From Clytia hemisphaerica (Eukaryota > Cnidaria > Hydrozoa > Leptothecata > Clytiidae), in the NCBI GenBank assembly GCA_902728285.1, contig CACVBU010000840.1, positions 36,504-100,503 on the forward strand: 64,000 nucleotides of DNA. Reading direction: 5' to 3'. Below the pieces are notes generated by a model, which did no database searches, was not told the DNA's origin, and saw only the letters and a list, made by a program, of their open reading frames with translations. Numbering within the stretch: position 1 is the first letter of the stretch; each line of letters begins with the position of its first letter. The translations under genes were made by a program, and so were the position numbers. Below, piece after piece: positions 32,443 to 43,939 of this stretch.

Positions 32443-34647
32443 ATTGAAGTGGAAGAAAATGCTTGAGTGATTCTAAATAATCACACTTTTTCCAAAAACA
32501 TATTTGACCTTTAATATGAGCGTACTGAGGCCACTTTTTTTCCTTTACTCTTCAAGCCCTACCAGTTGGTCATATTAGATATGAGAATTTCAGACCTTCA
32601 AATTTTCGTTTGTAAAGGGGACCCTTGATGACCATTTCAGCCCGGGGACCCCCGTGAGGCCCAAACTGGGCCTGTTTGGCCCGTCAACCCTGTGGATTTC
32701 TACGTATCAGTGGGAATAAAAAACACTAAGAGAATTTTTCTATTGAAAAGTGTTGGGACAGCGAGTCATGGCCTGGTCTATTTCCCCAAGATTAGTCAGT
32801 CATAGTCTGAACCCCTTCAAAAGAGACTTTAAAGTGCAAAAGAGGGGGGGGGAGGTCTGGGAGAAAAAGCTTCATAGAAAGGAGATGCAACAAATATTTA
32901 TGTTATATAATTAATGAAACTCCTTGGCAGTGATAAAATTAAGTAATTTTTCTTTGTAGGGGGCTCAATTGCATAGAATCACATCAACAGATCAATGTTG
33001 TTTAATTTTAAAACACCCCTTTTAATTGAAGATCGTGAGATGTATACATTTAATATATTGATTTTTTTCTGTTTTAGGTATCATTGCGTCATCATCAGGT
33101 GGAGTGCAACAATAGTTATAAGTCAGCGAACTTGCATCTATTCAGCTTTCACGGATTTACTTTGAAAACTCAGCTAATCTGGAATCTATTCAGTTTATAC
33201 GGATTTACTCGGCAAACTCGTTTAACTCTGTTACACTGATTTATTCGGAAAACTCGGCCAAACTTGAATCTACTCGGCTTATATTGATATACTCGGCATC
33301 TACTCGGTTTAACTCGGCTCAGATTTATATAGCGAATTCGACCCATCTTACAGCTTACTCAACCAATTCGAATTCCTTGAGTTTGCTCGGTTTAAAAGAA
33401 ATAAATACATTAATATTGTTATTTAACCCTCATTTCTTGTACCTGTTCCCTTCTAAATTTTTTCAAAGCATGATTTTTGCGGTCCCACCGTGCAAAATTT
33501 GTGCGAGTAAGGACTTAAACCCGGCCTTCGGAAGCAAAAACAAACTAGATATGTTTTTAGACTCTGGGCCTTCATGCCCTTGGGCCTCTTGTTTTGTGAC
33601 CTTATTCTCGATTTCGTCGACTTTTTAAGGCCTCTTTTACAGCTATTCGAGCTTTCCTAAAGCAATATTTTAGGTCTGCCGCGCCAAAGTTACTTGCTTG
33701 TTACGGGAGGCAAACGCAAAATTAAGCCTTTCCCCCAATAATTTCTTCCACCCGTAAGATGTCTATAAAATCGAGGAATGGGCCAATCATGGTCTGCGAA
33801 GCTGTAGACTTCAACACAGGCTTCAGAGAGGTGGTGCTGTGGTGCAACTAGAGGACGCGAATTCTAAAGTTTAACCCCCCCCCCCTATCGGAGGGAAAAA
33901 ATAAATGGAAAATAAGAATGCGAGCGAAGCCAGTGCGAAAATTTTTCGACAATTTTCGCTCACCTTTGTTATTGAAAAACGGCCTTATTACGCTCTTGTT
34001 AGTTTGGTCACACAATTTTTGATTTTATTTAACACTAACCATTTGTTGGCAAAAATATGGTACGGCGAGCGACGTACCTGCCGTACCTGGTGCGGCGTTC
34101 CAAGAGTTTCGCCCAAGAAAAATTTTAAATTCTAGAATGCCTAGATTGCCTGAAAACGCATCATGTGCATCATGATGTGAATTATGTTTTAATCGTTCGA
34201 TGCTGCTCAAGATGTTTTTAGAACTACCTACTTTTACTAATTATTGAAGGAGTAAATACCGCCTTTACTGTCTCTAAGTTACTGCAGTATCAGTGTATTG
34301 TATTGTATTAGCAATGTAAGTGAATACGGAGAGACGACCATATCATTTAGTGCTAACGGAGAAAATTTTATCTAGACTCATTTTTTGGATGCAGTATTTG
34401 CATCACAAAAGTTGTCATTGAAAAAATGCGCCGCAGAAAAATAACAAAAATATTTGTTTAAATATTGTAAAATTTAGCTTATTTAGAATAACCTGCTCAC
34501 CATGAGAATAAGTCAATAGGACATGCAAGATTGTGCGAGCGAAGCGAGAAAGAAAATTTTAATCGTTTTTTTCTCGTAATACCAATTTACCGGGGGTAAA
34601 AAGGCCCAATACCGTCATACCGTAAAAGTGAACCCCCCCCCCTTATA
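32443..34647. other. no gene supported; low-complexity pieces
   Basis: At 33130-33390 an ACTCGGNTTA-type motif recurs loosely. Homopolymer C or G runs occur near 32847, 33874 and 34633. The last part holds ATACCG-rich sequence that ends at the BEL/Pao junction. Confidence 0.4.
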
Positions 34648-35480
34648 AAGGAGACACACGAGCAAGTAACCCATCACGGCGTAGAATCAACACTGGTCCA
34701 TTTACGAACTAATTATTGGATTGTCAGAGGAAGGAAGACAGTCAAAAATTTACTATATAAGTGTACCTTATGCAAACGTTATCAAGGAAAGACAGATATC
34801 ACCACCAGCTAGTCCTGACTTGCCAGATTTTCGTTTAAGTTTTAATGCTTTCAATGCCACAGGATTGGACTACGCTGGACCCTTGTATGTACGAAGTGAA
34901 GATAATAAAGAGACTCAGAAGGTCTACATTCTACTCCTAACATGTGCCGGAACTCGTGCTATCCATCTAGAGGTTTGTCCAGACATGAAAAATTCTGCTT
35001 TCATTCGTGCTTTTAAAAGATTTTCGTCACGCCGAGGTGTACCTTGTATGGTTATTCACGACAATTTCAAAACTTTCAAATCGAAAGAAGTTAAACTTTT
35101 TTTCAGCCAACAGGACATTGAACAACAATTTATTTTACCTTCTTCCCCCTGGTGGGGTGGCATGTACGAGCGTCTTGTGCGCAGCGTGAAAATATCTTTA
35201 AAGAAAACATTAGGTAAGAATTAGACACTAGAAGAATTGCAGACGATCTTATGTCAGATTGAGGTGTTTATTAACAGCAGACCACTATGTTACGTAAACG
35301 AAGATGACATCGACGAGACTATCACACCAAACCATTTAATTTTTGGGAAGAATATCTTTCACAAGCAACACAGTAATGCTGAAGTTTTGTTTTTAGAAAA
35401 TAATGACGACTGTACAAAGAGAATGAGACACATAAAAATCATTCTGTCACATTTCCAAAATTCAAAAAAGATTTGAGAAA
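34648..35480 (+). pseudogene. BEL/Pao integrase: zinc-binding region and DDE core, truncated
   Basis: The zinc-binding region is visible as HEQVTHHGVESTLVHLRTNY and CTLCKRYQG (HHCC type). After a frameshift near 34795 the catalytic core follows: GLDYAGPLYV with the first Asp, MVIHDNFKTF with the second, and SPWWGGMYERLVRSVK with the Glu. A stop at 35222-35224 interrupts it, and further integrase sequence (NSRPLCYVNED) runs to 35476. The copy then joins the satellite at 35481 with no LTR, so the 3' end is lost. Confidence 0.85.
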
Positions 35481-36134
35481 GTGGTCGTGCTAGTATTTTT
35501 GAAATCATTTTTAGATATTTCTATCCAACCAGAAGCTCTCTGGTAGGCTTTTATACTCTGCATGGCAAGTCCGATTGCCGTTTCCAGTTTAACTCAGTCG
35601 ATTTGAGGATGTTTTATGCTTGGGTAATGCGAAGCCTTTTTTTCTCTCATCGAGCCTTTGAAATATTTTATTTGCAAAAAACTCATAGACTAGGTCAGAT
35701 TGAAAATCTTTCATTGTTTACGATTTGAAGTTTCAAAATCGAGATTTTCTCCATCGTTAGATTATTTTTAGCCTCAAGAGATAGCTTGATGCGTCAATGC
35801 ATCAGAAACCTATTTGTAAGGACAAGACATTTCATTCCCAAAACATCTTACGTGAGCTCTACATTTGTTTAAAATTTCCCAGATTCTATAAGTTTTCTTA
35901 AAATTTCCAAGGAATGTTAAATGAAAATCGTATAATACTAGTTTTATTTCATAATTGGGGACTGAAAGTGCCTTAAAACGGTTTTCATACCTTGTAAATG
36001 GGTTTTTGTCAAGCTTTTCTACCATTTTTTGTCCAAGTCTACCATTTTAAATCACGTAACGTTGGAAACACTCTAAAATAGAAAGGAAAAAAAATTGACG
36101 GAATTTTTTTAATTTTTTCAAAATTGACGTCAAA
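35481..36134 (+). repeat. 1.1 kb satellite, continued
   Basis: It starts at GTGGTCGTGCTAG, about 70 bp earlier in the unit than where the left block stopped at 1928. The junction is therefore not a simple insertion footprint. It ends at GACGTCAAA, where the 3.4 kb element enters. Confidence 0.9.
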
Positions 36135-36197
36135 GGGGCAAATTGTTTCGCTGCTATTTTTCACATCTTTTAGTGGGGTCGTTTAGCATAATTTACA

Positions 36198-36778
36198 GGA
36201 AAAAAATAATATATAGCTGAAACTTTCTCCAGACCTTCTCTATAGGATGCTTATGCCTCAGGAAAAAAATCCCCTAGAATCCCACTGGTGGAACATTCCC
36301 TTTTTGGGCAATTTCTTTTTTCCCCAGGCAAAACCCTAAGGGCGAAATGTTTTGAAAATTTCAAACTCATTCTCAAAAAACTATACAGAAGACTTTCAAA
36401 CGGGTATAGCCGATTTCATTACCTAACTCGAGATATTTCATATGCAAGGTCCACTTTTCGCCACATTTTGGTCTAAAATTGACCAAAAATTGCATCTTCT
36501 ACGTGAATTATCTCGAGTTAGGTAATGAAATCGGCTATACCCGTCTAAAAGTCTTCTATATAGTTTTTTGAGAGCTTTCGAATGGTATACATGATGTTGT
36601 CTCAAAAAGAGTTTGAAATTTTCAAAAATTTTTGACCTTAGGGTTTTGCCTGGGGAAAAAAGAAATTGCCCAAAAAAGGGATGTTCCACCAGTTGGATTT
36701 TAGTGGATTTTTTCCTGAGGCATAAGCATCCTATAGAGAAGGTCTGGAGAAAGTTTCAGCTATATATTATTTTTTTCC
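36198..36778. mobile_element. 581 bp foldback element with arms of about 250-285 bp
   Basis: The two halves are near-complementary from GGAAAAAAATAATATATAGC inward. One arm has about 40 bp absent from the other. TACA flanks both sides (36194-36197, 36779-36782). It is nested in the 3.4 kb element. Confidence 0.9.
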
Positions 36779-38960
36779 TACAAACAGCCTGTACTTTTGT
36801 AACACGACCACACTATTTGCCCCAAGCGCCACCAGGTTCTAAATTGTTTCTACAAAATGTGTCTAAAAGTGGCAAAAGTGCTTATATTTTTTGCCACCTA
36901 ATTCCAAATGATCGTTAGTGTCCTTTGTGTTAAAAGTGGTAAATTCTCAATCTCCACTAAGGAAAAAACAAATTTTTTTTGTTTCGCGCAGTTTGTGTGA
37001 AAAGTGGTAAACAAAATGGCAGCTTTCGAATGCATAAATTTGATTTTAATTTTGCATTAATTATCCGTCGCTATGTAACTAGAGAATAAATTTATTCAAA
37101 GATGGCAGAAGGCATAATTTATGTTGTACCGATTGAAAATGTAATATAAAGACATAGAATAAGGCTCTGTTGCCGTCGGAATTTTTGCCCCCGCAGGAGC
37201 GCAGCGACGAGGAGGCACTCATAGCTTCACGCATAGATATTGGACTGGAATCTCGAAATTTTGTTGTTTGTTGTCGCGCAAGCATCCCCGTAGTTAGTCT
37301 CTTCCGTAAAATATTCGGTTTTTTTCCGGGACGGTTGTATAAATATTTTCATATTACGTTATTATATGCTATTACCATTATTACATATTACATGTTATTA
37401 GTTTTGATTTACCACTGAAAAGCTGAAGCGAGTGTTATAAATGCAAATTATAACAGGTGTATGATATAACACAAATTACAATATTACTTGTGCGAATCAA
37501 AACAAACAAAATGGCAGACTGGTTATAATGATGAGCTGATTCATTGACTGGAAAAAGTGTTTGGTATGTCAAATTTAGTTTCTTGTCTTTGAAACTGAAT
37601 ACTAACTACTGTAATTTAGTCAGAAGTTCACTTCAGCAATGATTTGAATTCTTTTTCCAGAATCTTTAAAGAAATTTGCTCAAGTTTTCAAATGTACAGT
37701 TGATATTTTTGTTCAAACTCTAATTTATTTTTGTCTGTTATTTTATTAATAACTACCTTTATTGTTTATAGGGCTTCTTGAGCTTTAAATACCATCATAT
37801 GGTCGTAACTTGAGAAAGTCCTTCTTAACTTAGTAAAACAAGATACCAGCAAAGTACAAAAAAGTTGAATGATGTACGCATAATAATGTAAAGTTGAATC
37901 CAAACGTGGTTGAATGAATGTTGAATGTCAATCAATGTAAACAAACTTTTTCTTTCATGGTCTTCAAAATAATTTACCTCACTTAGAGTGTTTTTACTGT
38001 CTTTTCAGTGTGGTAAATCTATTTCAAAAACCTGAAAAAAGTTTGTTAACTTGTTTAACTTTACATGCGCACTTTCAACTTTTTCATGCAGTTGTGATAG
38101 CCTAAATAACTTACGCTCCAGTGGTTTGGTGAAATAGCTCCAATTCTGGCTTTCCAAGTTAGGAGAGACCTTCCCGAAGGCATTTAACAGTGGTTAGACT
38201 AGGTATACAGGCAGTCATACAGAAACACCATAAAGTGAAAGTATATAGCTAGCTATAAACTCAAAAAGTCTAGCTTCCTGAAGGCACGTCTCTTCATTGT
38301 CTGCGCTGCAATCATCTTAATGGATTCAATCCTTTCAGCTTGGAGAAAAGATTGCATCATGAAAAAGTACTATGCATTTAATTGAAAAGAAATTTAGGCG
38401 CATTTTACCTTTTCTCGACTGTACGTCTGAATGAAGCACAATGGCATTCCTTTATTTTTCTTTTGACCAACAACATAAAAGATTTTGCTTGAGAAGTGCA
38501 ATCACAGCGTACGCAAGTGGAGCCCGGGCCTTAACTAGGATTGGTTTCTATTTCACCCAATTTAAGATGGCGCAGAACTTTTTGATAAATTTTATACGCA
38601 GTATTCTTGACTATTGTTTATTAGGCAAAGTAGCAACAGAGAAATGTTGAAATATAGCAGCCAATGAAAAAAAACAAGCTATTTCTGATTGGTTGCCTTT
38701 TTGATTTATTCAGTCACCGCTATATATTTTGCCTACAATCTAAGATGTCTGCGGCATTATCAGAAAAGGTCTATTGTGAATAATAATGACATATATTGTT
38801 GTAAGAAAGAAACTGGGAGATAAAAAACAAACAAGATGTGAAAACCAGTAAGCTAATGATACTATAATTTTTGAAATATATTTTTGAGAAGCTTTTTCTT
38901 AAATTTTATCAAATTATCAAGCTGTATTATATATTATATTGTAAATGAATTCTTCAAATA

Positions 38961-39142
38961 TAGACCTTTTTTTAAAGAGGCAGCCATGTTGAATAATTAT
39001 GTACTCCAGCATAAAAACAATGATACAGCCATGCATAATTATTGTATCTTGCATATTTCAAAAATTATGCATGGCTGTATCATTGTTTTTATGCTGGAGT
39101 ACATAATTATTCAACATGGCTGCCTCTTTAAAAAAAGGTCTA
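38961..39142. mobile_element. 182 bp near-perfect palindrome (TA-flanked MITE)
   Basis: Arms of about 78 bp (inner part AACAATGATACAGCCATGCA and its inverse) enclose a spacer of about 22 bp. Outer ends are TAGACC and GGTCTA. Transcribed, it would form a long hairpin. Confidence 0.9.
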
Positions 39143-39518
39143 TTGTGTTAATGGAATATAATGTTTTTTTCAAGCATATGCCTCAATCAATTAATTAATC
39201 AATCATTCAATAATTAAATCAATCAATTATTCCTGATTATTTTTATACTTTAATCTTTAAAGCATTAAAAGCTTTAAGTGCATGACATGATCTCTTCTGC
39301 GTGGGCATTTAGTGAAAGCTATGACTAGTTTACCTAGAAGGACCACTGTTTCGGGCCCGTATTAGAAGGAACGTGGTCTCGTTTTTACACATTGCCTGAC
39401 ACAAGTTAGCTGAAGGAGCCACTTTTCACACTTTTTAAAAATGTTTCAACATGATAGAGGCAGAAGTGGGAACAAGAAGGGCAAAAGTGGCAAAAGTGTA
39501 AGCGAAACAATTTGCCCC

Positions 39519-40533
39519 AAATAAAAATTTGCACTTGTAAAAAATTAGAAATGGAAAAAAAAGTCTGAAGTTGAAGACGTGCTCTGGAAAACTGGTCAAA
39601 AATGAACTTGTTGCTAAAATTTTCAGCATTTTATTTGTAAGTCAACATTCTTTTCTTTTGAATTCGCATTAACCAAGCATTGCAGATTCTAGATTTGGAT
39701 GGAATTAACCTTGACCGGTGGATACGCATGCGTAGAGAGTAAAAAGCTGTTTAAAAAACTAAGGAAAACGCTGGTGCTTGCATCAGAACTAAACGAGGAT
39801 ACTTCAGGAAATTCAAAAAATGATTGAATATTTGATTGGTGGTCGTGCTTAATCAACATTCTTGCATAAGCCTTATATTAGGATAGACATGAACTAGTGG
39901 TCGTGCTAGTATTTTTGAAATCAATTTTAGATATTTTGATCCAACCAGAAGCTCTCTGGTAGGCTTTTATACTCTGCATGGCAAGTCCGATTGCCGTTTC
40001 CAGTTTAACTCCGTCGATTAGACTTGGTCGGATTGAAAATTTTTCATTTTTTACGATTTGAAGTTTCAAAATCGAGATTTTCTCCATCGTTAGATTATTT
40101 TTAGCCTCAAGACATAGCTTTGTGCGTCAATGCATCAGAAACCTATTTGTAAGGACAAGACATTTCATTCCCAAAACATCTTACGTGAGCTCTACATTTG
40201 TTTAAAATATTCCAGATTCTCTAAGTCTTCTCAAAATTTCCTAGGAATGTTGAATGAAAATCGTATAATACTAGTTTTATTTCATAATTGGGGACTGAAA
40301 GTGCCTTAAAACGGTTTTCATACCTTGTAAATGGGTTTTTGTCAAGCTTTTCTACTATTTTTTGTCCAAGTCTACCATTTTAAATCACGTAACGTTGGAA
40401 ACACTCTAAAATAGAAAAGAAAAAAAACTGACGGAATTTTTTTAATTTTTTCAAAAATTGACGTCAAATAAAAAATTTGAACTTGTAGAAAATTAGAAAT
40501 GGAAAAAAGTCTGAAGTTGAAGACGTGCTCTGG
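39519..40533 (+). repeat. 1.1 kb satellite, continued
   Basis: It resumes in register after the 3.4 kb element. It lacks about 120 bp near 40019, where GTCGATT joins AGACTTGGTCGG directly. It is cut at GTGCTCTGG. Confidence 0.9.
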
Positions 40534-41282
40534 GCCCGGTTGTTCAGAAGTGGATTAACGGTCGATAAGTTTAATTTTCGACTAAATCTCGATTAGCGCC
40601 GATTAACACAGAACCGTCGGTTGTTCGAAAAAAATTGGGCTTAAATCTGGATTAAATCCCGATTAAATTGGCCACATTTTAATCCTGCTCTGACCCAGGA
40701 TTAACGAAGATTAAGAAGCTTTTTCTTACAAATAAGTGAAGTCACTGCATTGAAGAAAGAAAGTCGACTGAAAACATAAACTGCTTCCTGCGACTGAGGT
40801 CCGTGCCAAGTTTCCTACCTTTTCCTACCATCAAAATAGGAATCGGCGCGAAGACCGTAATGCGCATGCTCAGCTGAGACATGAAAACCGTGTATTCGAA
40901 CGAAAAAAGATTTTCGAATGTTTTGAAAACATTCATTTTTTTACGATTTGAAGTTTCAAAATCGAGATTTGCTCCATCTCCATAACGCGGCAGTATCCCA
41001 CACAAAATTATCTCCATAATTGGATCTCAGACTTAGTTTTTGAACGCAATTTTATAGATGGTTATGTTAATATAAAGTTAATAACAAATTTGGAAAGTCG
41101 TTCTCGGTAAAACTCTCGGAAAAACGACACATTCTCGATAAACACTCCCTAAGATAAATGCTGGCAGCAGCATCCCACCTATTATCTCTATAATATGATC
41201 TCAGACTTAGTTTTAAATTTTTTTTTTATCAATAAACACATCCTTAAGACAAATTACAGATGGAAACTCGGCGAAAATAAGA
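40532..41282. mobile_element. Harbinger-like end and rearranged DNA
   Basis: GGGCCCGGTTGTTCAGAAG followed by GGATTAAC words resembles PIF/Harbinger-type MITE ends. The matching right end was not found, so the element is truncated. A roughly 47 bp satellite fragment lies at 40931-40977 in an unrelated context, pointing to rearrangement. Confidence 0.5.
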
Positions 41283-43195
41283 ACGAAATATAACACACGT
41301 TTCCAGGCTATTTTGGCACGTGGTGTTATATGGTATATAGGCATATGGTGCTATGGGGTATATAGGTATATAGGTATATGTACCTCACGAAATCCGTGCC
41401 AACGGCAGATTTCGTCCAACGGTTTTGCTCGTGCAGCTAGCAGCGAATTTTGTGGAATAAAAATAAAGAAATATAACACACGTGTTCAGGCTATTTTGGC
41501 ATGTGGTGCTATATGGTATATAGGTATATAGGTATATCTACCCCACGAAATCCGTGCCAACGGCAGATTTCGTCCAACGGTTTTGCTCGTGCAGCCAGCA
41601 GCAAATTCCGTGGGGAAAAAAGAACGAAATATAACACACGTGTTCAGGCTATTTAGGCAGGTGGTGCTATGGGGTATATAGGCATATGGTGCTATGGGTA
41701 TATATGTATATGTACCCCACGAAATCCGTGCCAACGGCAGATTTCGTCCAACGATTTTGCTCGTGCAGCCAGCAGCAAATTTTGTGGAATAGAAAAAGAA
41801 CGAAATATAACACACGTGTCCAGGCTATTTTGGCACGTTGTGCTATGGGGTATATAGGCATATGGTGCTATGGGTATATATGTATATGCACCCCACGAAA
41901 TTCGTGCCAACGGCAGATTTTGTCTAACGATTTTGCTCGTGCAGCCAGCAGCAAATTTTGTGGAATAAAAAAGAACGAAATATAACACACGTGTTCAGGC
42001 TATTTTGGCACGTGGTGCTATGGGGTATATAGGCATATGGTGCTATGGGTATATATGTATATGTACCCCACGAAATCCGTGCCAACGGCAGATTTCGTCC
42101 AACGATTTTGCTCGTGCAGCCAGCAGCAAATTTTGTGGAATAAAAAAGAACGAAATATAACACACGTGTTCAGGCTATTTTGGCAAGTGGTGCTATATTG
42201 TATATAGGCATATGGTGCTATGGGTATATATGTATATGTACCCCACGAAATCCGTGCCAACGGCAGATTTCGTCCAACGATTTTGCTCGTGCAGCCAGCA
42301 GCAAATTTTGTGGAATAAAAAAAGAACGAAATATAACACACGTGTCCAGGCTATTTTGGCACGTGGTGCTATGGGGTATATAGGCATATGGTGCTATAGG
42401 TATATATGTATATGCACCCCACGAAATCCGTGTCAACGGCAGATTTTGTCTAACGATTTTGCTCGTGCAGCCAGCAGCAAATTTTGTGGAATAAAATAGA
42501 ACGAAATATAACACACGTGTCCAGGCTATTTTGGCACGTGGTGCTATATTGTATATAGGCATATGGTGCTATGGGTATATATGTATATGTACCCCACGAA
42601 ATCCGTGCCAACGGCACATTTCGACCAACGATTTTGCTCGTGCAGCCAGCAGCAAATTATGTGGAATAAAAAAGAACGAAATATAACACACGTGTTGAGG
42701 CTATTTTGGCACGTGGTGCTATGGGGTATATAGGCATATGGTGCTATGGGGTATATAGGTATATATGTACCCCACGAAATCCGTGCCAACGGCAGATTTC
42801 GTCCAACTGTTTTGCTCGTGCAGCCAGCAGCAAATTTCGTGGAAAAAAAACGAAATATAACACACGTGTCGAGGCTATTTAGGCAGGTGGTGCTATGGGG
42901 TATATAGGCATATGGTGCTATGGGTATATATGTATATGTACCCGATGAAATCCGTGCCAACGGCAGATTTCGTTCAACGGTTTTGCTCGTGCAGCCAGCA
43001 GCAAATTTCGTGGAAAAAAAACGAAATATAACACACGTGTCCAGGCTATTTAGGCACGTGGTGCTATGGGGTATATAGGCATATGGTGCTATGGGTATAT
43101 ATGTATATGTACCCCACGAAATCCGTGCCAACGGCAAATTTCGTCCAACGGTTTTGCTCGTGCAGCCAGCAACAAATTTCGTGGAAAAAAATGAA
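41283..43195 (+). repeat. 175 bp tandem array, 11 units
   Basis: Units start with ACGAAATATAACACACG at about 41283, 41470, 41624, 41800, 41974, 42150, 42326, 42501, 42676, 42850 and 43021. Each unit has an ACACGTG box, paired 'gtgctatgggg' words, and a hairpin made by CGAAATC and GATTTCG around CGTGCCAACGGCA. Middle units are the most alike. Open frames through the array are by-products. It has no hammerhead core. Confidence 0.95.
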
Positions 43196-43939
43196 AGAAC
43201 GTGTCTTGCTTTGCAGCTCCATTATGCCGTTTGTCACAACAGTTTTCCATTATTATTATCAAGCTCTATAATACCGGAAAACATAGATTTTTAATTAAAA
43301 GGCTCATTATTTTTTGTAATTGTCATAAAATACACTTTTTGTTTCTTATATCAAGCATAATTAAAATCTTTTCAACACAAGTAAAATATTTTTTACCTAT
43401 GTGATGATTAAAATCGAAGGCTGTCAATTAGACACGTGTGTTTGTTTTTGATTTGCTCCTCTCATCTTGACACCTTTTTGAAGTTTGAACTTTTTTTGAC
43501 GTTAAACAGTAATTATCATGAATTTGAACACGTGTGGAATAGTATTGTGACCAGCTAATAGGACAACTGGTATAATACTCTCTCGTGACTTCTCAACCGA
43601 CACGCTTTTTTTATAAGAAAGGCGTTTTCCCAATTCATATTTCTTGAATTCAGACAGGATATGTTCTTAAGACGGTCTTGTTTTTTGCCACCGAGCGGAG
43701 CGTAGGTGGCTTAATAGTTTCGCGATGGGTGAGAGGCGGGTTAAAATTTTTCGCTGTTTTTGTTTTTGTTTTTGTCGTCTTTCAGTTTCCGTATGTTTCA
43801 CATTCCGTAGTTTATCCGAGCAATACTTTTGGGGCGCAAATTATGGCGTGGGTGTTTGGCTGCGGGCGTACTACGGCCAATATTCTAAAGGTGGACTCAC
43901 TCACAAAGATAAAAAACAGCGCTTTTCTTAATAATCAAA
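43196..43939. other. no gene supported
   Basis: AT-rich, then a more GC-rich part near 43680-43880 with a 92-codon frame (43678-43956) that has no motif I recognise. Confidence 0.4.

Larger units (their letters stand above)
11944..34647. other. 22.7 kb host-like block inside BEL/Pao
   Basis: The block is bounded by AAGGAGA at 11937-11943 and 34648-34654. It holds a GPCR gene, a multi-exon gene, and many small MITEs, and none of the 1.1 kb satellite. I see no terminal inverted repeats at its two ends and no transposase, polymerase, helicase or recombinase that would make it a large transposon. The first 285 bp (11944-12228) show nothing except AT-rich sequence. Confidence 0.6.
1929..35480 (+). 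mobile_element. BEL/Pao LTR retrotransposon, one copy split into three parts
   Basis: The parts run in the canonical order: LTR, gag, protease, RT, RNase H at 1929-6273; a short pre-integrase piece at 11862-11943; zinc-binding region and integrase core at 34648-35480. They share strand, and the second break falls at the same place in the coding order on both sides, so this reads as one copy interrupted twice. The gaps hold a YR retrotransposon (6274-11861) and a 22.7 kb host-like block (11944-34647). Stops and frameshifts are scattered throughout. No 3' LTR was found: the copy ends inside the integrase region and joins the satellite directly. Confidence 0.75.
36135..39518. mobile_element. 3.4 kb TIR element, GGGGCAAATTGTTTCGC ends
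   Basis: Perfect 18 bp inverted ends are present, with target duplication AAA (36132-36134, 39519-39521) proved by the uninterrupted satellite. Sub-terminal AAAAGTGGCAAA motifs occur near both ends. No transposase frame is recognisable, so it is probably non-autonomous. Two smaller elements are nested inside. The remaining interior (36783-38960) shows no gene I can support, and an 82-codon frame at 37170-37418 is unrecognised. Confidence 0.85.

Noticed and set aside
11944-34647. Polinton/Maverick or other giant DNA transposon
   Set aside because: No DNA polymerase B, retroviral-type integrase of its own, ATPase or protease, and no inverted ends at the block edges.
37170-37418. Exon after CCCCCGCAG in the 3.4 kb TIR element
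   Set aside because: The acceptor looks good, but no donor or partner exon was found and the C-terminal half is AT-rich and hydrophobic like non-coding frames nearby.
41486-43137. Long - strand frames across the 175 bp array
   Set aside because: They follow the repeat period and reflect lack of stops in the unit, not a protein.
41283-43195. Hammerhead ribozyme in the 175 bp array (as in some satellites of this unit size)
   Set aside because: No CTGATGA core on either strand of the unit.
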